Shown piece after piece: positions 10,235-19,495 of a stretch of 64,000 nt of DNA; the first letter of the stretch is position 1; each line of letters opens with the position of its first letter. Position numbers and translations under genes: made by a program. The DNA is from Chitinophagaceae bacterium (lineage in GTDB: Bacteria; Bacteroidota; Bacteroidia; Chitinophagales; Chitinophagaceae), in contig JAACZQ010000019.1 of the NCBI GenBank assembly GCA_009996675.1, positions 1 through 64,000 on the forward strand, written 5' to 3'. The notes below the pieces were generated by a model, which worked only from the letters and a program-made list of their open reading frames with translations, was not told the DNA's origin and ran no database searches.

Positions 10235-10342
10235 TGGTACCATACAGCCATTGAGCTTTCTGGCGTGAATATACACCCTAATTGATGATGCCCGCCCCTT
10301 TGTGAAAAGGATTTAACCCTTTCCCCGTCCGCCCTTATACCA

Positions 10343-10633
10343 TTATTTACCTGTCTGGAGGTAGGACTGCAGATCGTTTACATAGGCTTCAAAGGCGGCA
10401 ATGCCCTGGGGGGTAATGCGACAGGTGGTTTGCGGATAATTGTCTTTAAATTGCTTGATCACTTCTATATACCCCGCGTCTTTCAGTTTCTGTAACTGCA
10501 CACTGAGGTTACCCGCCGTGGCGTTTGTTTTTTCACGAATGAAGGTAAACTCCGCCTCTTTCAGCCCAATGAGCAGGCTCACCACTGCCAGGCGTAGTTG
10601 CGAGTGTAATATGGGATCCAGCTCCTTAAACAT
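10343..10633 (-). CDS. Winged-helix transcriptional regulator
   Basis: 96 aa; 'GLKEAEFTFIREKTNATAGNLSVQLQKLKDAGYIEVIKQ'. Confidence 0.8.
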   Translation of the reverse strand: MFKELDPILHSQLRLAVVSLLIGLKEAEFTFIREKTNATAGNLSVQLQKLKDAGYIEVIKQFKDNYPQTTCRITPQGIAAFEAYVNDLQSYLQTGK

Positions 10634-11312
10634 TCGCTTGTTTTTGTAAGAGATATTTACGGCGCAGGATAATACCCGGTATCAGCCAGCAGACAATTGC
10701 GGCAAAACCACCCAGCAGCCAATCGTATTCAGCACGGGTATACAGCGACAGTATAAAACAGCCATAAGTGAGTACCCCACCCACGATCATGGGTTTGAAT
10801 TTTTTTACAATACCGGTTACCAGGGTTGGAAATGCATAGAGCATGATGTAGAAAGAATAGATACTGGGCGCAAAAGGCAGCAATATTTCATCCGGTTTAC
10901 TCCCATCGGTATAATGTTTCATCATCTCCCATCCTTCGGCATGAATGATTGTACGGGTTTGACCAGGTACAATCTGTTGGTAAGCATTCAGCGCAAATAT
11001 GCTGATCCCAAATATCAACCAAACGGCATTCAATGCATCATCTTCGTATTTGCGGGCTTTCACCTGCTTTTTTTCCCGGATACTGATCACGATCTGCGGA
11101 ATAATGGCCAGGAGTACTACCAGCCAGATATCAAATCCGATCCGGAAATGATACACTTGCTGCAGGTAAGTAAGTATGGATGCTACCGACACCACCGAAC
11201 CCCAGAGCAGGGCCCCGATACCCGTATCATGGTAACTACCACGCGCTTTTTCAATCATGGTCGTAATCAGGCGAAGACTCTCCTGTTCAGACAGGTGCTT
11301 ATTTTCTGTCAT
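10626..11312 (-). CDS. Integral membrane protein, paralogue of the next gene
   Basis: Multi-TM; N-terminal 'SEQESLRLITTMIEKAR' resembles neighbour's 'SPEESLQLIRQMISKTR'. Confidence 0.65.
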   Translation of the reverse strand: MTENKHLSEQESLRLITTMIEKARGSYHDTGIGALLWGSVVSVASILTYLQQVYHFRIGFDIWLVVLLAIIPQIVISIREKKQVKARKYEDDALNAVWLIFGISIFALNAYQQIVPGQTRTIIHAEGWEMMKHYTDGSKPDEILLPFAPSIYSFYIMLYAFPTLVTGIVKKFKPMIVGGVLTYGCFILSLYTRAEYDWLLGGFAAIVCWLIPGIILRRKYLLQKQANV

Positions 11313-11315
11313 GGT

Positions 11316-11918
11316 TTAAAGCTTTTTGGCCGACGCATTACGCAACAGATGGCCGGGTATAATATAACTGGTTAACAATGCCAGAGCGCCCAGCAGTAAT
11401 TGATTGTCATAACTGGCACCGGCAGAAATCACTACCAGTGCAAAATTAATCAGGCCTCCAATCACCAGGGGCCGAAACTGCAAGAGCCTGCCACTCACAA
11501 AGGTACCGATTGCATACAAGAGTATGTAATAAGTAAAAGCATGTTGCCAGTTTTTTCCGCTGATGCTGACATAAGCAAGCACAATAAAACTAATGGCCAG
11601 CCCTACCCACAAATAACTCAATGCCGAATGTACATAAGTTACCACCTGCTGCTTTCTCGCCTGCCGATAACTGTAGATCCCGGATATAACCCCTCCTACC
11701 GGCATCAGAAACCAGACATAATAATGCTGGGGGAAATCCCAATACACTTTCAGCACATACTGCCCCACACAACACAAAAAGACCAGCCAGCCCCAAAACA
11801 GAAAGTAAAAACTGTCCATAGCGACCGAATGCCTGGTTTTGCTGATCATCTGCCGGATGAGCTGCAGACTCTCTTCCGGAGAAAATTCGGATTGTTCATT
11901 GTTAGCTGACTGTGACAT
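11316..11918 (-). CDS. Integral membrane protein, paralogue of 10626-11312
   Basis: Multi-TM; start moved to MSQSANNEQ to remove overlap with upstream gene. Confidence 0.65.
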   Translation of the reverse strand: MSQSANNEQSEFSPEESLQLIRQMISKTRHSVAMDSFYFLFWGWLVFLCCVGQYVLKVYWDFPQHYYVWFLMPVGGVISGIYSYRQARKQQVVTYVHSALSYLWVGLAISFIVLAYVSISGKNWQHAFTYYILLYAIGTFVSGRLLQFRPLVIGGLINFALVVISAGASYDNQLLLGALALLTSYIIPGHLLRNASAKKL

Positions 11919-11922
11919 AATT

Positions 11923-12582
11923 TTATTTTTTTGCCGGCGCATACCTGCGAACCGATTTTGCAATGAAAATACCACCTATCACTGATGGCAGCAACCACAA
12001 AATCCATTGCTGGCCAATCTGTATGTTTACTACCAGGAATGCCGTGTATGCTGCTATCAAAGCCCCCAGCATTCTGCCCAGGTGTATCACCATCCAGGAC
12101 TGCCTGATGGGTGTTTTACCCAGGAGTAAACGAACATCAACCCATACAAAACGCAGACAGATCAGCCCAAAAGCCAGTGGCACCAAACCAAAACGATCGC
12201 CCTGTTGCAATGTCCGCACTGACAGGACCAGCAGGAACAGGCCGTAAATAGCACCACCCAGGCAAATCAGGTAATCCGCGAATGTATAGGGACTGACTTC
12301 CTGTTTTAAAGCCCGTTTGAGGAATAGAATGCGATAACCGGTCAGGATCATATACAGGGTAAAACCGCCAACCGCAAACAAAAATACATTCAGGTGTCCG
12401 GGCAGATTACTCATGACCAGAGCACTGAGTGATGCCAGTAACATACCATAGAAAAACAGTTTTCCGCACAAGCGGTGTACGCGGTTTCCCTTCTGTACCA
12501 CAGCAGCAATGGTACCGGTCATTAAACCGATACCACCACCTGCGATATGCATTATCAATAAGGTTTGGAATAAAGTAGGCAT
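11923..12582 (-). CDS. Multi-pass membrane protein (DUF2306-like)
   Basis: 'LIMHIAGGGIGLMTGTIAAVVQKGNRVHRLCGKLFFYGM', seven TM-like segments. Confidence 0.6.
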   Translation of the reverse strand: MPTLFQTLLIMHIAGGGIGLMTGTIAAVVQKGNRVHRLCGKLFFYGMLLASLSALVMSNLPGHLNVFLFAVGGFTLYMILTGYRILFLKRALKQEVSPYTFADYLICLGGAIYGLFLLVLSVRTLQQGDRFGLVPLAFGLICLRFVWVDVRLLLGKTPIRQSWMVIHLGRMLGALIAAYTAFLVVNIQIGQQWILWLLPSVIGGIFIAKSVRRYAPAKK

Positions 12583-12618
12583 AGAAGCTATATTGATTCC
12601 TATAATAATAATAGCGAA

Positions 12619-13245
12619 TTATTGACAGGCTGCCAGCAATTTTTCTGCCTGATCCTTACCCCAGTTCGGATGCAGGGGCGAAACCGGTTTGAATGTGCCA
12701 TACAGTTCTATGGATTTCTCAAACAGTTTCTTGGCCACAGCTTTACCGCCACCAAAGGCTTCGGGTGTATTCATGAGGGTCTGTCCGTCGAGCATATAGA
12801 TACGCGGGTTGTTGGGATCGGCTTTTTTTGCATTCTCCAATGCCTTATTGGCTTCCGCACCATAACTCTGCCAGCGGGTCATAGGATCAACTGTCATTTG
12901 CTGAACAGCTACCATCTGACGCAGGCAATAGATCTCTGAGTTTTTCTCAATGGCTTCGGCCTTGTCAATCAGCTCCCTTGTTTTTTCCGCCAGTTTGTCT
13001 TTATCCGCTTTGGGATTCATCCAACCCACCAGAATATTGGTCTGTGCTGCATAATAATAAGGCAACCACTTGTCTTTTTCAGCATCTCCAATGCGTTCAA
13101 AAAAAGCCGAAACGGCAGTCATGTCTTCGGCAGACTTCGCAGCACCAAACTGCTCCAATCCTTTCTGCATACCGGTTTCATACCTGCTTTGCGCTGTCAG
13201 ATGTCCCACGAAGAACATGGATAAAATGATGATAAAAGGTTTCAT
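12619..13245 (-). CDS. Secreted TPR-like hypothetical protein
   Basis: Signal peptide then helical repeat-like segments; downstream of and co-directional with a TonB receptor. Confidence 0.6.
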   Translation of the reverse strand: MKPFIIILSMFFVGHLTAQSRYETGMQKGLEQFGAAKSAEDMTAVSAFFERIGDAEKDKWLPYYYAAQTNILVGWMNPKADKDKLAEKTRELIDKAEAIEKNSEIYCLRQMVAVQQMTVDPMTRWQSYGAEANKALENAKKADPNNPRIYMLDGQTLMNTPEAFGGGKAVAKKLFEKSIELYGTFKPVSPLHPNWGKDQAEKLLAACQ

Positions 13246-13314
13246 GTCTTTTAGGTTTATTGTTTTTTGTTTATGGTTTATAGTTGAAAAAAATAGCTGA
13301 ATTCACTCCTCAGG

Positions 13315-15522
13315 TTACAGATTATTATTAATCGCATCCTGCCTCCTGTCTACTCCCCAGCTCAGGAACAAGCCCAGGAAAAAGAATTGAGGAGCCGGTG
13401 GGGTGATGGCGTCTTTGCGCGAACCATCATGACTATAATTATAACCGAATACCTGTTTAGCGTTCAGTACATTGGTTACCGATCCCACAATCACCGCATA
13501 GGCTTTTCCCAGTGAAGTGAGGTAGTTAAAGCTGAATCCCAGGTTATGGTAGTCGATTGTTTTTCCTTGGTCGGCAATGGTATAGCTGCTGCCGGACTGC
13601 ATGATATTGTAGTAAGGCCTGCCGGTAGCATAAGAGTAAGTGAAATTAAATCCGGTATTGATCTTATTGATGAATCTTTTCACCACCAGTGATGTTGTAT
13701 GGTTAGCTGCAAATGTGGGTTGCAGTTCTTTGGGATAGTTCAGGAAATCGCGCTTGGTATCCAAATAAGAATAGCTGATCCAGTAATCCAGTCCCTTAAT
13801 GGATTTTTTATCACGCCAGAATAATTCAATCCCTTTAGCATCACCTTTACCGCCGCTGAAATAAGTGGGCGTTGTTTTCACCAGTCCGTCATATGCTTTG
13901 TAAAAAGCTTCAATACGGAATGTCTGCAATGTGGTTTGTTTGATGTAATTCACGATATAGTGAGATGCTTTGGCATAACCAAAATTAGTGGTGGCATAGA
14001 GATAGGTATTCTCGGGCTTCTGATAGAATACGCCATACGCAATACTCATCTGCGCTCCCTTGCCGGTTTTGTAAGCCAGGGAAAGCCGGGGTGCGATATT
14101 GGCTTTGTTCATCAAGGATGAATGTTCAAAACGGGTACCTATTTTGGCTGCCAGTGCATTGGTCAGGTAGAGATCTGCTTCTGCAAAAACAGATTTAAAA
14201 TGATCGGTGAGACTGGCCTGCAGATTATTATAATTACTGCGGTTGTAGAAATATTGGTACTCACTGCCAAAACGCAGCACACTGATGCCCGACAAACGTT
14301 TGTCGAATACCAATTTGATCTGTGATAAATCTGAACGGGTTTTCAGGTTGAAATTATTATTGTCGATCCAGGGCGTACCCGTAGTTACTGCCTGGTTCTG
14401 CGCATTCTGAATCTGCTGTAAGATGCGGGTATGATCGGTACTATAACCCAGGCCCAGGTTCATTTTCCAGCCCCCACCCAGGTTCTCACGCCAGCTGAGG
14501 TTGTTGTACCAGTTGGTATTGTTCAGCTCCAGTGCGTTTTTCAGGCTGGGATCATCAATATTTGGGCGACGCAAACCGGTATGAATGGAACCAAACATCG
14601 TGTAATACTTCACCATACCGCCATTCTTTGTTTTAAACCGGTAATTGAAATCGGCATTGTGCAGTTGCGGCATTTTAAAATAATCGGGTTTCTGTTTCAC
14701 AATCTGGAAATATGCCACCAGGTTGGTATAACCATAGTTCATACCCAAAGATGATTTTTTATCGCTGGCTACTTTCTGCAAACCCACACCCAGGAATATG
14801 GGGGAGATAGAAGCTGTTGCTTCCGAGCGATCCGGTATATCTATACTCTCCATAATAAGGGCTGATGACAAAGCCTGTCCGTACAGTGCCGAATAACCGC
14901 CCGTACTGAAAATGGTTCCCTTGAAAAGATTGGGCGCAAAACGGCCACGGGAAGCCAGGTCGGGAACACTGGCCTGGAAGGGATTATTCACCAGTGTGCC
15001 ATCTATAAATTGTTTGGCTTCATATCCGGCACCGCCTCTTACAAACAAACCTTCCTGTTCACCCACCTGCTGGGCACCGGGTAATGTTTTCACCACCGCT
15101 GTAATATCGGCATTGGCACCACCAGTGGTGTATACATCCAGCGAACTCAGTACCGTAGCCGCTTTCTTGCGATCCCCGGCTTCAAAACTACCGGCGGTAA
15201 CCACTACAGCTTTTAATTCACTGATCTCTTCTTTCAGCTGAAAATTTACTTCGATAGGCTCCTGGGCAATCTGGATGGCCTGTTCCACCGGTTTATATCC
15301 CACACTGGTTACAACCAGCACCTGGGCTCCCTTTTCGGTCGTACGGAATGAAAAATGGCCGGTAGAATCCGAAAGCCCCCCATCGTAGGAATTTTTAACC
15401 GCTATGCTGGCTCCTGCCAGAATACGACCGCGGTTGTCTGTTACAGAACCGGTAATTCTTACCTGTGCACCTGCCACCAGAACCAAACAAATCAGCAGCA
15501 GGGTTATCGTGTACTTCTTCAT
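13315..15522 (-). CDS. TonB-dependent receptor with N-terminal carboxypeptidase-like domain
   Basis: 'RITGSVTDNRGRILAGASIAVKNS', plug 'LPGAQQVGEQEGLFVRGGAGYEAKQFIDG', C-terminal barrel. Start set at MKKYTITLL. Confidence 0.9.
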   Translation of the reverse strand: MKKYTITLLLICLVLVAGAQVRITGSVTDNRGRILAGASIAVKNSYDGGLSDSTGHFSFRTTEKGAQVLVVTSVGYKPVEQAIQIAQEPIEVNFQLKEEISELKAVVVTAGSFEAGDRKKAATVLSSLDVYTTGGANADITAVVKTLPGAQQVGEQEGLFVRGGAGYEAKQFIDGTLVNNPFQASVPDLASRGRFAPNLFKGTIFSTGGYSALYGQALSSALIMESIDIPDRSEATASISPIFLGVGLQKVASDKKSSLGMNYGYTNLVAYFQIVKQKPDYFKMPQLHNADFNYRFKTKNGGMVKYYTMFGSIHTGLRRPNIDDPSLKNALELNNTNWYNNLSWRENLGGGWKMNLGLGYSTDHTRILQQIQNAQNQAVTTGTPWIDNNNFNLKTRSDLSQIKLVFDKRLSGISVLRFGSEYQYFYNRSNYNNLQASLTDHFKSVFAEADLYLTNALAAKIGTRFEHSSLMNKANIAPRLSLAYKTGKGAQMSIAYGVFYQKPENTYLYATTNFGYAKASHYIVNYIKQTTLQTFRIEAFYKAYDGLVKTTPTYFSGGKGDAKGIELFWRDKKSIKGLDYWISYSYLDTKRDFLNYPKELQPTFAANHTTSLVVKRFINKINTGFNFTYSYATGRPYYNIMQSGSSYTIADQGKTIDYHNLGFSFNYLTSLGKAYAVIVGSVTNVLNAKQVFGYNYSHDGSRKDAITPPAPQFFFLGLFLSWGVDRRQDAINNNL

Positions 15523-15540
15523 ACAGTTGTTTTGACAAGG

Positions 15541-15572
15541 CAAACATAAACTGGTTTATTTTATAAACCAAA
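15541..15572 (-). promoter_or_regulatory. Bacteroidota-type promoter (TTTG-N20-TATGTTTG) with 19-bp palindrome in the spacer
   Basis: Minus strand -33 TTTG (15569-15572), -7 TATGTTTG (15541-15548), spacer 20 bp; palindrome TGGTTTAT-TTT-ATAAACCA at 15552-15570. Confidence 0.75.
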
Positions 15573-15756
15573 CTATATTGTAGAATTTCAGCTAAACTTT
15601 TTTATTCAATTAATATAAAACATTTTATAAATTAAATATTTTTAAATTTTAATACAACTGCTCTTTATTTTTTCAGTTGTGGCAGTCAATTCAGGCTATC
15701 TAATCACAGAATGATTCTGCAACAACTGGAAATTTTAGCCTGAAATAACCATCTGA

Positions 15757-15790
15757 TTAAAAAAAAAGCGCCCCCAGCCAGGAGGCGCTT
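15757..15790 (-). terminator. Rho-independent terminator after the haloperoxidase-like gene
   Basis: Minus strand AAGCGCC-N-GGCGCTT followed by a T-run. Confidence 0.85.
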
Positions 15791-15816
15791 GCTATGTAAA
15801 CCCCAACGAAAAACTT

Positions 15817-17361
15817 TTAATCAGCGCCATCTGTTTTAGCCCTGGTAACGGCATACTCTCCTACTTTTTTCCCGGTTACCAGCCCAACTTCACAATCGCT
15901 GCGGTAATGGATACCACCGTACATACGCGATACCGATGCTTCCTGCGCCATGGCCGTATAGGCGTTAGCACGGCCCGGAACAATATAACCCAGTATGGTA
16001 GCTGCAGCACCGCTGAAAGTAGAGTGGCCCGATATATAGGAAGGGAAATTGGGTAACCCGGTAAGTGTTTTGATGGCCGGATTCATCTGCGAAGGTCTGG
16101 GATTGAAATAAGCGAATTTGGTATCCCAGCAAACAATAGCGGCATCCATCATGGCCATATTCAACAATGCCATATTTCGTGCCCAACGCACTTCACTGAA
16201 CCGTTGTCCGATAAAATCAGCATCAGCAATAGCGCCCCAGTGACCCGGTGGCGTGGGTGTGGCAACCCCATCGGCCCAGAAATGAGTGATACGGGTGCGT
16301 TCAGCCGTCGGGTGATTCACGAGGTCATAGATTTCCGCTGTTTCTTTTTTCATCTGCTCACTGCCGGTAGATGGAGGAGGGCCGGGACGAAGCGCAACAG
16401 TAGTTGCTTCATCAAATAGGAAGGGGCGCACTTTTCCGAAGAGTGGCAGCATGGGTGGACGCTTGGGTGTTTCCTGGCTGATCCAGGGTATTTCGCCACG
16501 CGCTACGGTTTGCGTTTCAAAAGCTGTCCAGTCGGTCTGTGTGCCTGCAGCTGCTCCGGCCCGGTCGGCACGCGCACGTGCGGTGAATTTCTGTGCCACC
16601 AGCCTTCCCAATGCTTCACCAGCTTCTACATCACTGCGGGTAGCCATACCAGCCCTGATTTTGGCGAGCATTTGTTCCTCAGCTTTCTGTTGTATATAAG
16701 CTATTTCCCCTGGGAAAAGCAACTTCATCATTTCTGCCGTTACGCCGGCCAGTACCGCATCTTCCGAAGGATAGGATGGCAGATCGGATGCAGGTAATAA
16801 TGATTTGATGGCGGCATCAGTCTTACTCGGTGCCGGACGATTGTATTGTTTCTTATAGTACCAGGCAGCCACCAACGCATCGTATTGAGCTGCGCTGATA
16901 TAGGCATAAGCCCTCGCAGAATAAGGCGGATTGGCAAAAGGGAATAAAGGATAAGCAAAGGGATTGGCAGCACTGGGAAAAGGATAGGTACCATCTGCAT
17001 TCTGGTAAGGAGGCAGATTGTATTTGGAAACCAGCTCACGCATGATTTCATTCCAGCGCAATACGCCACCGGCACCCCAGTAACGGATAGCAGCCTGTTG
17101 TTCCGGAGTAATATGCTGCTGATATCCCTTGATCTCATTCAGTTCGGCAATATATCCAGTAGAATTAACCGCTGCGGGGGCAGCCACGGGAAATTCAGTG
17201 GGCCCGGTTAACAATATAGGTTTCCAGGCGCCAGCATCAATATCGGTTTTGGCAGGCGCCAGCATAGGTGCATCGTCTGTGGCATTGCTCACGGCTTTGG
17301 AGCAGGAATAGAGTACAATTGCCATCAGACACAAGCTTATATAAGCAGTTATCTTTTTCAT
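15817..17361 (-). CDS. Vanadium-dependent haloperoxidase / PAP2 superfamily lipoprotein (copy 1)
   Basis: KFAYFNPRP (Kx6RP), PSYISGH, SRMYGGIHYRSD (SRx5Hx3D); lipobox VLYSC. Start set at MKKITAY. Confidence 0.85.
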   Translation of the reverse strand: MKKITAYISLCLMAIVLYSCSKAVSNATDDAPMLAPAKTDIDAGAWKPILLTGPTEFPVAAPAAVNSTGYIAELNEIKGYQQHITPEQQAAIRYWGAGGVLRWNEIMRELVSKYNLPPYQNADGTYPFPSAANPFAYPLFPFANPPYSARAYAYISAAQYDALVAAWYYKKQYNRPAPSKTDAAIKSLLPASDLPSYPSEDAVLAGVTAEMMKLLFPGEIAYIQQKAEEQMLAKIRAGMATRSDVEAGEALGRLVAQKFTARARADRAGAAAGTQTDWTAFETQTVARGEIPWISQETPKRPPMLPLFGKVRPFLFDEATTVALRPGPPPSTGSEQMKKETAEIYDLVNHPTAERTRITHFWADGVATPTPPGHWGAIADADFIGQRFSEVRWARNMALLNMAMMDAAIVCWDTKFAYFNPRPSQMNPAIKTLTGLPNFPSYISGHSTFSGAAATILGYIVPGRANAYTAMAQEASVSRMYGGIHYRSDCEVGLVTGKKVGEYAVTRAKTDGAD

Positions 17362-17365
17362 GTGG

Positions 17366-18325
17366 TTATTTTTTGGCCTGATCAGCTTTGGTTTTCTTTT
17401 TGGGTGAAAAATCAATAATATAGAACACACCACCACCAATGCTGCTGGCCTGTCCCATATTTCTGCCGGAGAGGGTTACCCCACCATTGGCAATCAATGA
17501 AAGTCCGGATACTGCCTTGAGGTTGTATTTGATATTCAGTCCCAGCATAGACGCATTCATGCGATTGCTCACAAAAGGCATGTTATTGCGTGTCATATCA
17601 AAACCACCCAGGGTACGCCAGTTGCTCCATATGGCTTCTGCAATCATGCGCCCGGTACGGTATCCGGCGCGTACATTGATGGAAGAGGCATCGGGCATAG
17701 CTACTTCATTAGAGCTGTGCAACTGTGTGGTGTAATACAATTCACGATCCAGTGTTACTTTATCACGAATTACATAAGTGGCCGAAGCGGTAGCAAACCA
17801 ACTTCCCAACTGGTAATCGGCCATGGCCCGCAGCGATATGGTTTTACTACGCAAGCCAATCGACATGGGCAATAGATCTGGTGTATAATCCGAAACCGGC
17901 AGGGATACCCCACCAATGGCATACAGGGAAAAGGTTTGTGAACCCCATTCTTTTTCCAGGGGCATCCATTTTACCCAGAGCGAGAGATCCTGTAACCCCT
18001 TCATACCATGCAGGGTACCAGCTGATGCTTTATTGCTGATATAGGGCAAGCCGAACAACACATTCAGTTTATCAGATACCCCATAATTGCCCATCCAGGC
18101 CAGCATGGAAGAAGAAACAGTACCCAGGTTAGCATTGTTTCTTTTAAGGGTTCCTTCCCAGTAATTGCTCCAGCTGCTGTGACTGTACATGAGACCGGAG
18201 CAGAAATTATTTTTGGCCATCATAATACCATCAATATCGGTCTGTGCCGAAACGGATTGTACAGCCAGTAAAAGATATAAGAACAAGCCAGCCACAAGGC
18301 GATAGCTTTTTTGCTTTCGTTTCAT
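17366..18325 (-). CDS. Outer-membrane beta-barrel 'transporter' family protein (MetA-pathway phenol-degradation-like)
   Basis: Signal peptide; alternating amphipathic strands; same operon as both haloperoxidase-like genes. Confidence 0.55.
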   Translation of the reverse strand: MKRKQKSYRLVAGLFLYLLLAVQSVSAQTDIDGIMMAKNNFCSGLMYSHSSWSNYWEGTLKRNNANLGTVSSSMLAWMGNYGVSDKLNVLFGLPYISNKASAGTLHGMKGLQDLSLWVKWMPLEKEWGSQTFSLYAIGGVSLPVSDYTPDLLPMSIGLRSKTISLRAMADYQLGSWFATASATYVIRDKVTLDRELYYTTQLHSSNEVAMPDASSINVRAGYRTGRMIAEAIWSNWRTLGGFDMTRNNMPFVSNRMNASMLGLNIKYNLKAVSGLSLIANGGVTLSGRNMGQASSIGGGVFYIIDFSPKKKTKADQAKK

Positions 18326-18364
18326 AACAAAGGTTTAGTTAAGGTTTCAATGGTAATAGCATGA

Positions 18365-19447
18365 CTAAAAGCGTACGCTCATACCTATGTTCACGGCCAG
18401 GTCGGCAAAAGCGGCATCACCCTGTGCATACACACCGGTAATGGTTGTGCGCTGTTTGTCGGCATAACTCTGTGTACGATCACGCTTGATGGCAAAGGGC
18501 ACATAAGCGTAGAGATTCACCTTTTTTACAGCATAAGTAATACCGGGTTCTATACTGTACACATAACCGGGTCTGCGGAAACCATAACTGCCATTGATGA
18601 GATCTGAAGCCGGCACACACTCATCGCGGAAACCGGCAGAGAGTGTGAGTTTATTGAAAGTGAAATTGGCACCAAAACGAATCATGTACTGATCGGGCAC
18701 ACTCATCACATCACTGCCATACAATACGGCTGTTGCAGAAGGCGTCCCGCCACGGGCAGTAGATACGCCATTGTGTTCGCGTGGATTGAGCAGGTAAAAC
18801 AGGTTGCCATACAAACTCACTTTGCGGGAAAGGGTATAAAATGCATTGAGTTCACCGGTAAAACCAGTACCACCATCTCCCAGTTGGATTGACTGATCAA
18901 CCGGACCCAACACGCGGGTACCGGTACTGGTATAAAAATAATCCTGCACTTTATAATCGCCGGTGGGCAGTTTGATACCCAGTCCGGCCTGCAGGCTGAA
19001 TTTCTTCATTTTATCAGGATTGGTCAACCAATGGTAAACCGTAAAGCGCATATCACCCATACCAAATGAACTGGTACTGTGACGCGCAGCACCGCCATGC
19101 TCATAGAGAGAGCTGCGGGTATTGGAAATAATGGGCAGATTCACCCCCAGAGACCAGCGTTTATTAAGGATACGTACAGCACTGAGATCAATGGCCATAC
19201 TGTGATTGATCACCTGTGTACCCTGTGCAATGCGTTGCTTTTGTTCTTCAGTACCTACAAAATGACGAAATGAATTGAAATAACGGGTATTGATATTCAT
19301 AGTCCATTTGGCAGGAATAGTATCATGATTCTCAGCATGGTCCATGGTACACATACCACCCACACTACGAATAGCTACACAGCCCTGGGCATTCGCTTTC
19401 AGGCCGAAGAGCATGACCATAGCCGCCATGCAAATAAAGGATTTCAT
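18365..19447 (-). CDS. Outer-membrane beta-barrel 'transporter' family protein with Cys/His/Met N-terminus
   Basis: Signal peptide ending ANA-QGCVAIRSVGGMCTMDHAENHD; terminal F typical of barrels. Confidence 0.55.
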   Translation of the reverse strand: MKSFICMAAMVMLFGLKANAQGCVAIRSVGGMCTMDHAENHDTIPAKWTMNINTRYFNSFRHFVGTEEQKQRIAQGTQVINHSMAIDLSAVRILNKRWSLGVNLPIISNTRSSLYEHGGAARHSTSSFGMGDMRFTVYHWLTNPDKMKKFSLQAGLGIKLPTGDYKVQDYFYTSTGTRVLGPVDQSIQLGDGGTGFTGELNAFYTLSRKVSLYGNLFYLLNPREHNGVSTARGGTPSATAVLYGSDVMSVPDQYMIRFGANFTFNKLTLSAGFRDECVPASDLINGSYGFRRPGYVYSIEPGITYAVKKVNLYAYVPFAIKRDRTQSYADKQRTTITGVYAQGDAAFADLAVNIGMSVRF

Positions 19448-19495
19448 TGTCTGTTAGTTTTTATGCGAAAAGGTTGGTTGTTGCAATGCGATGAA

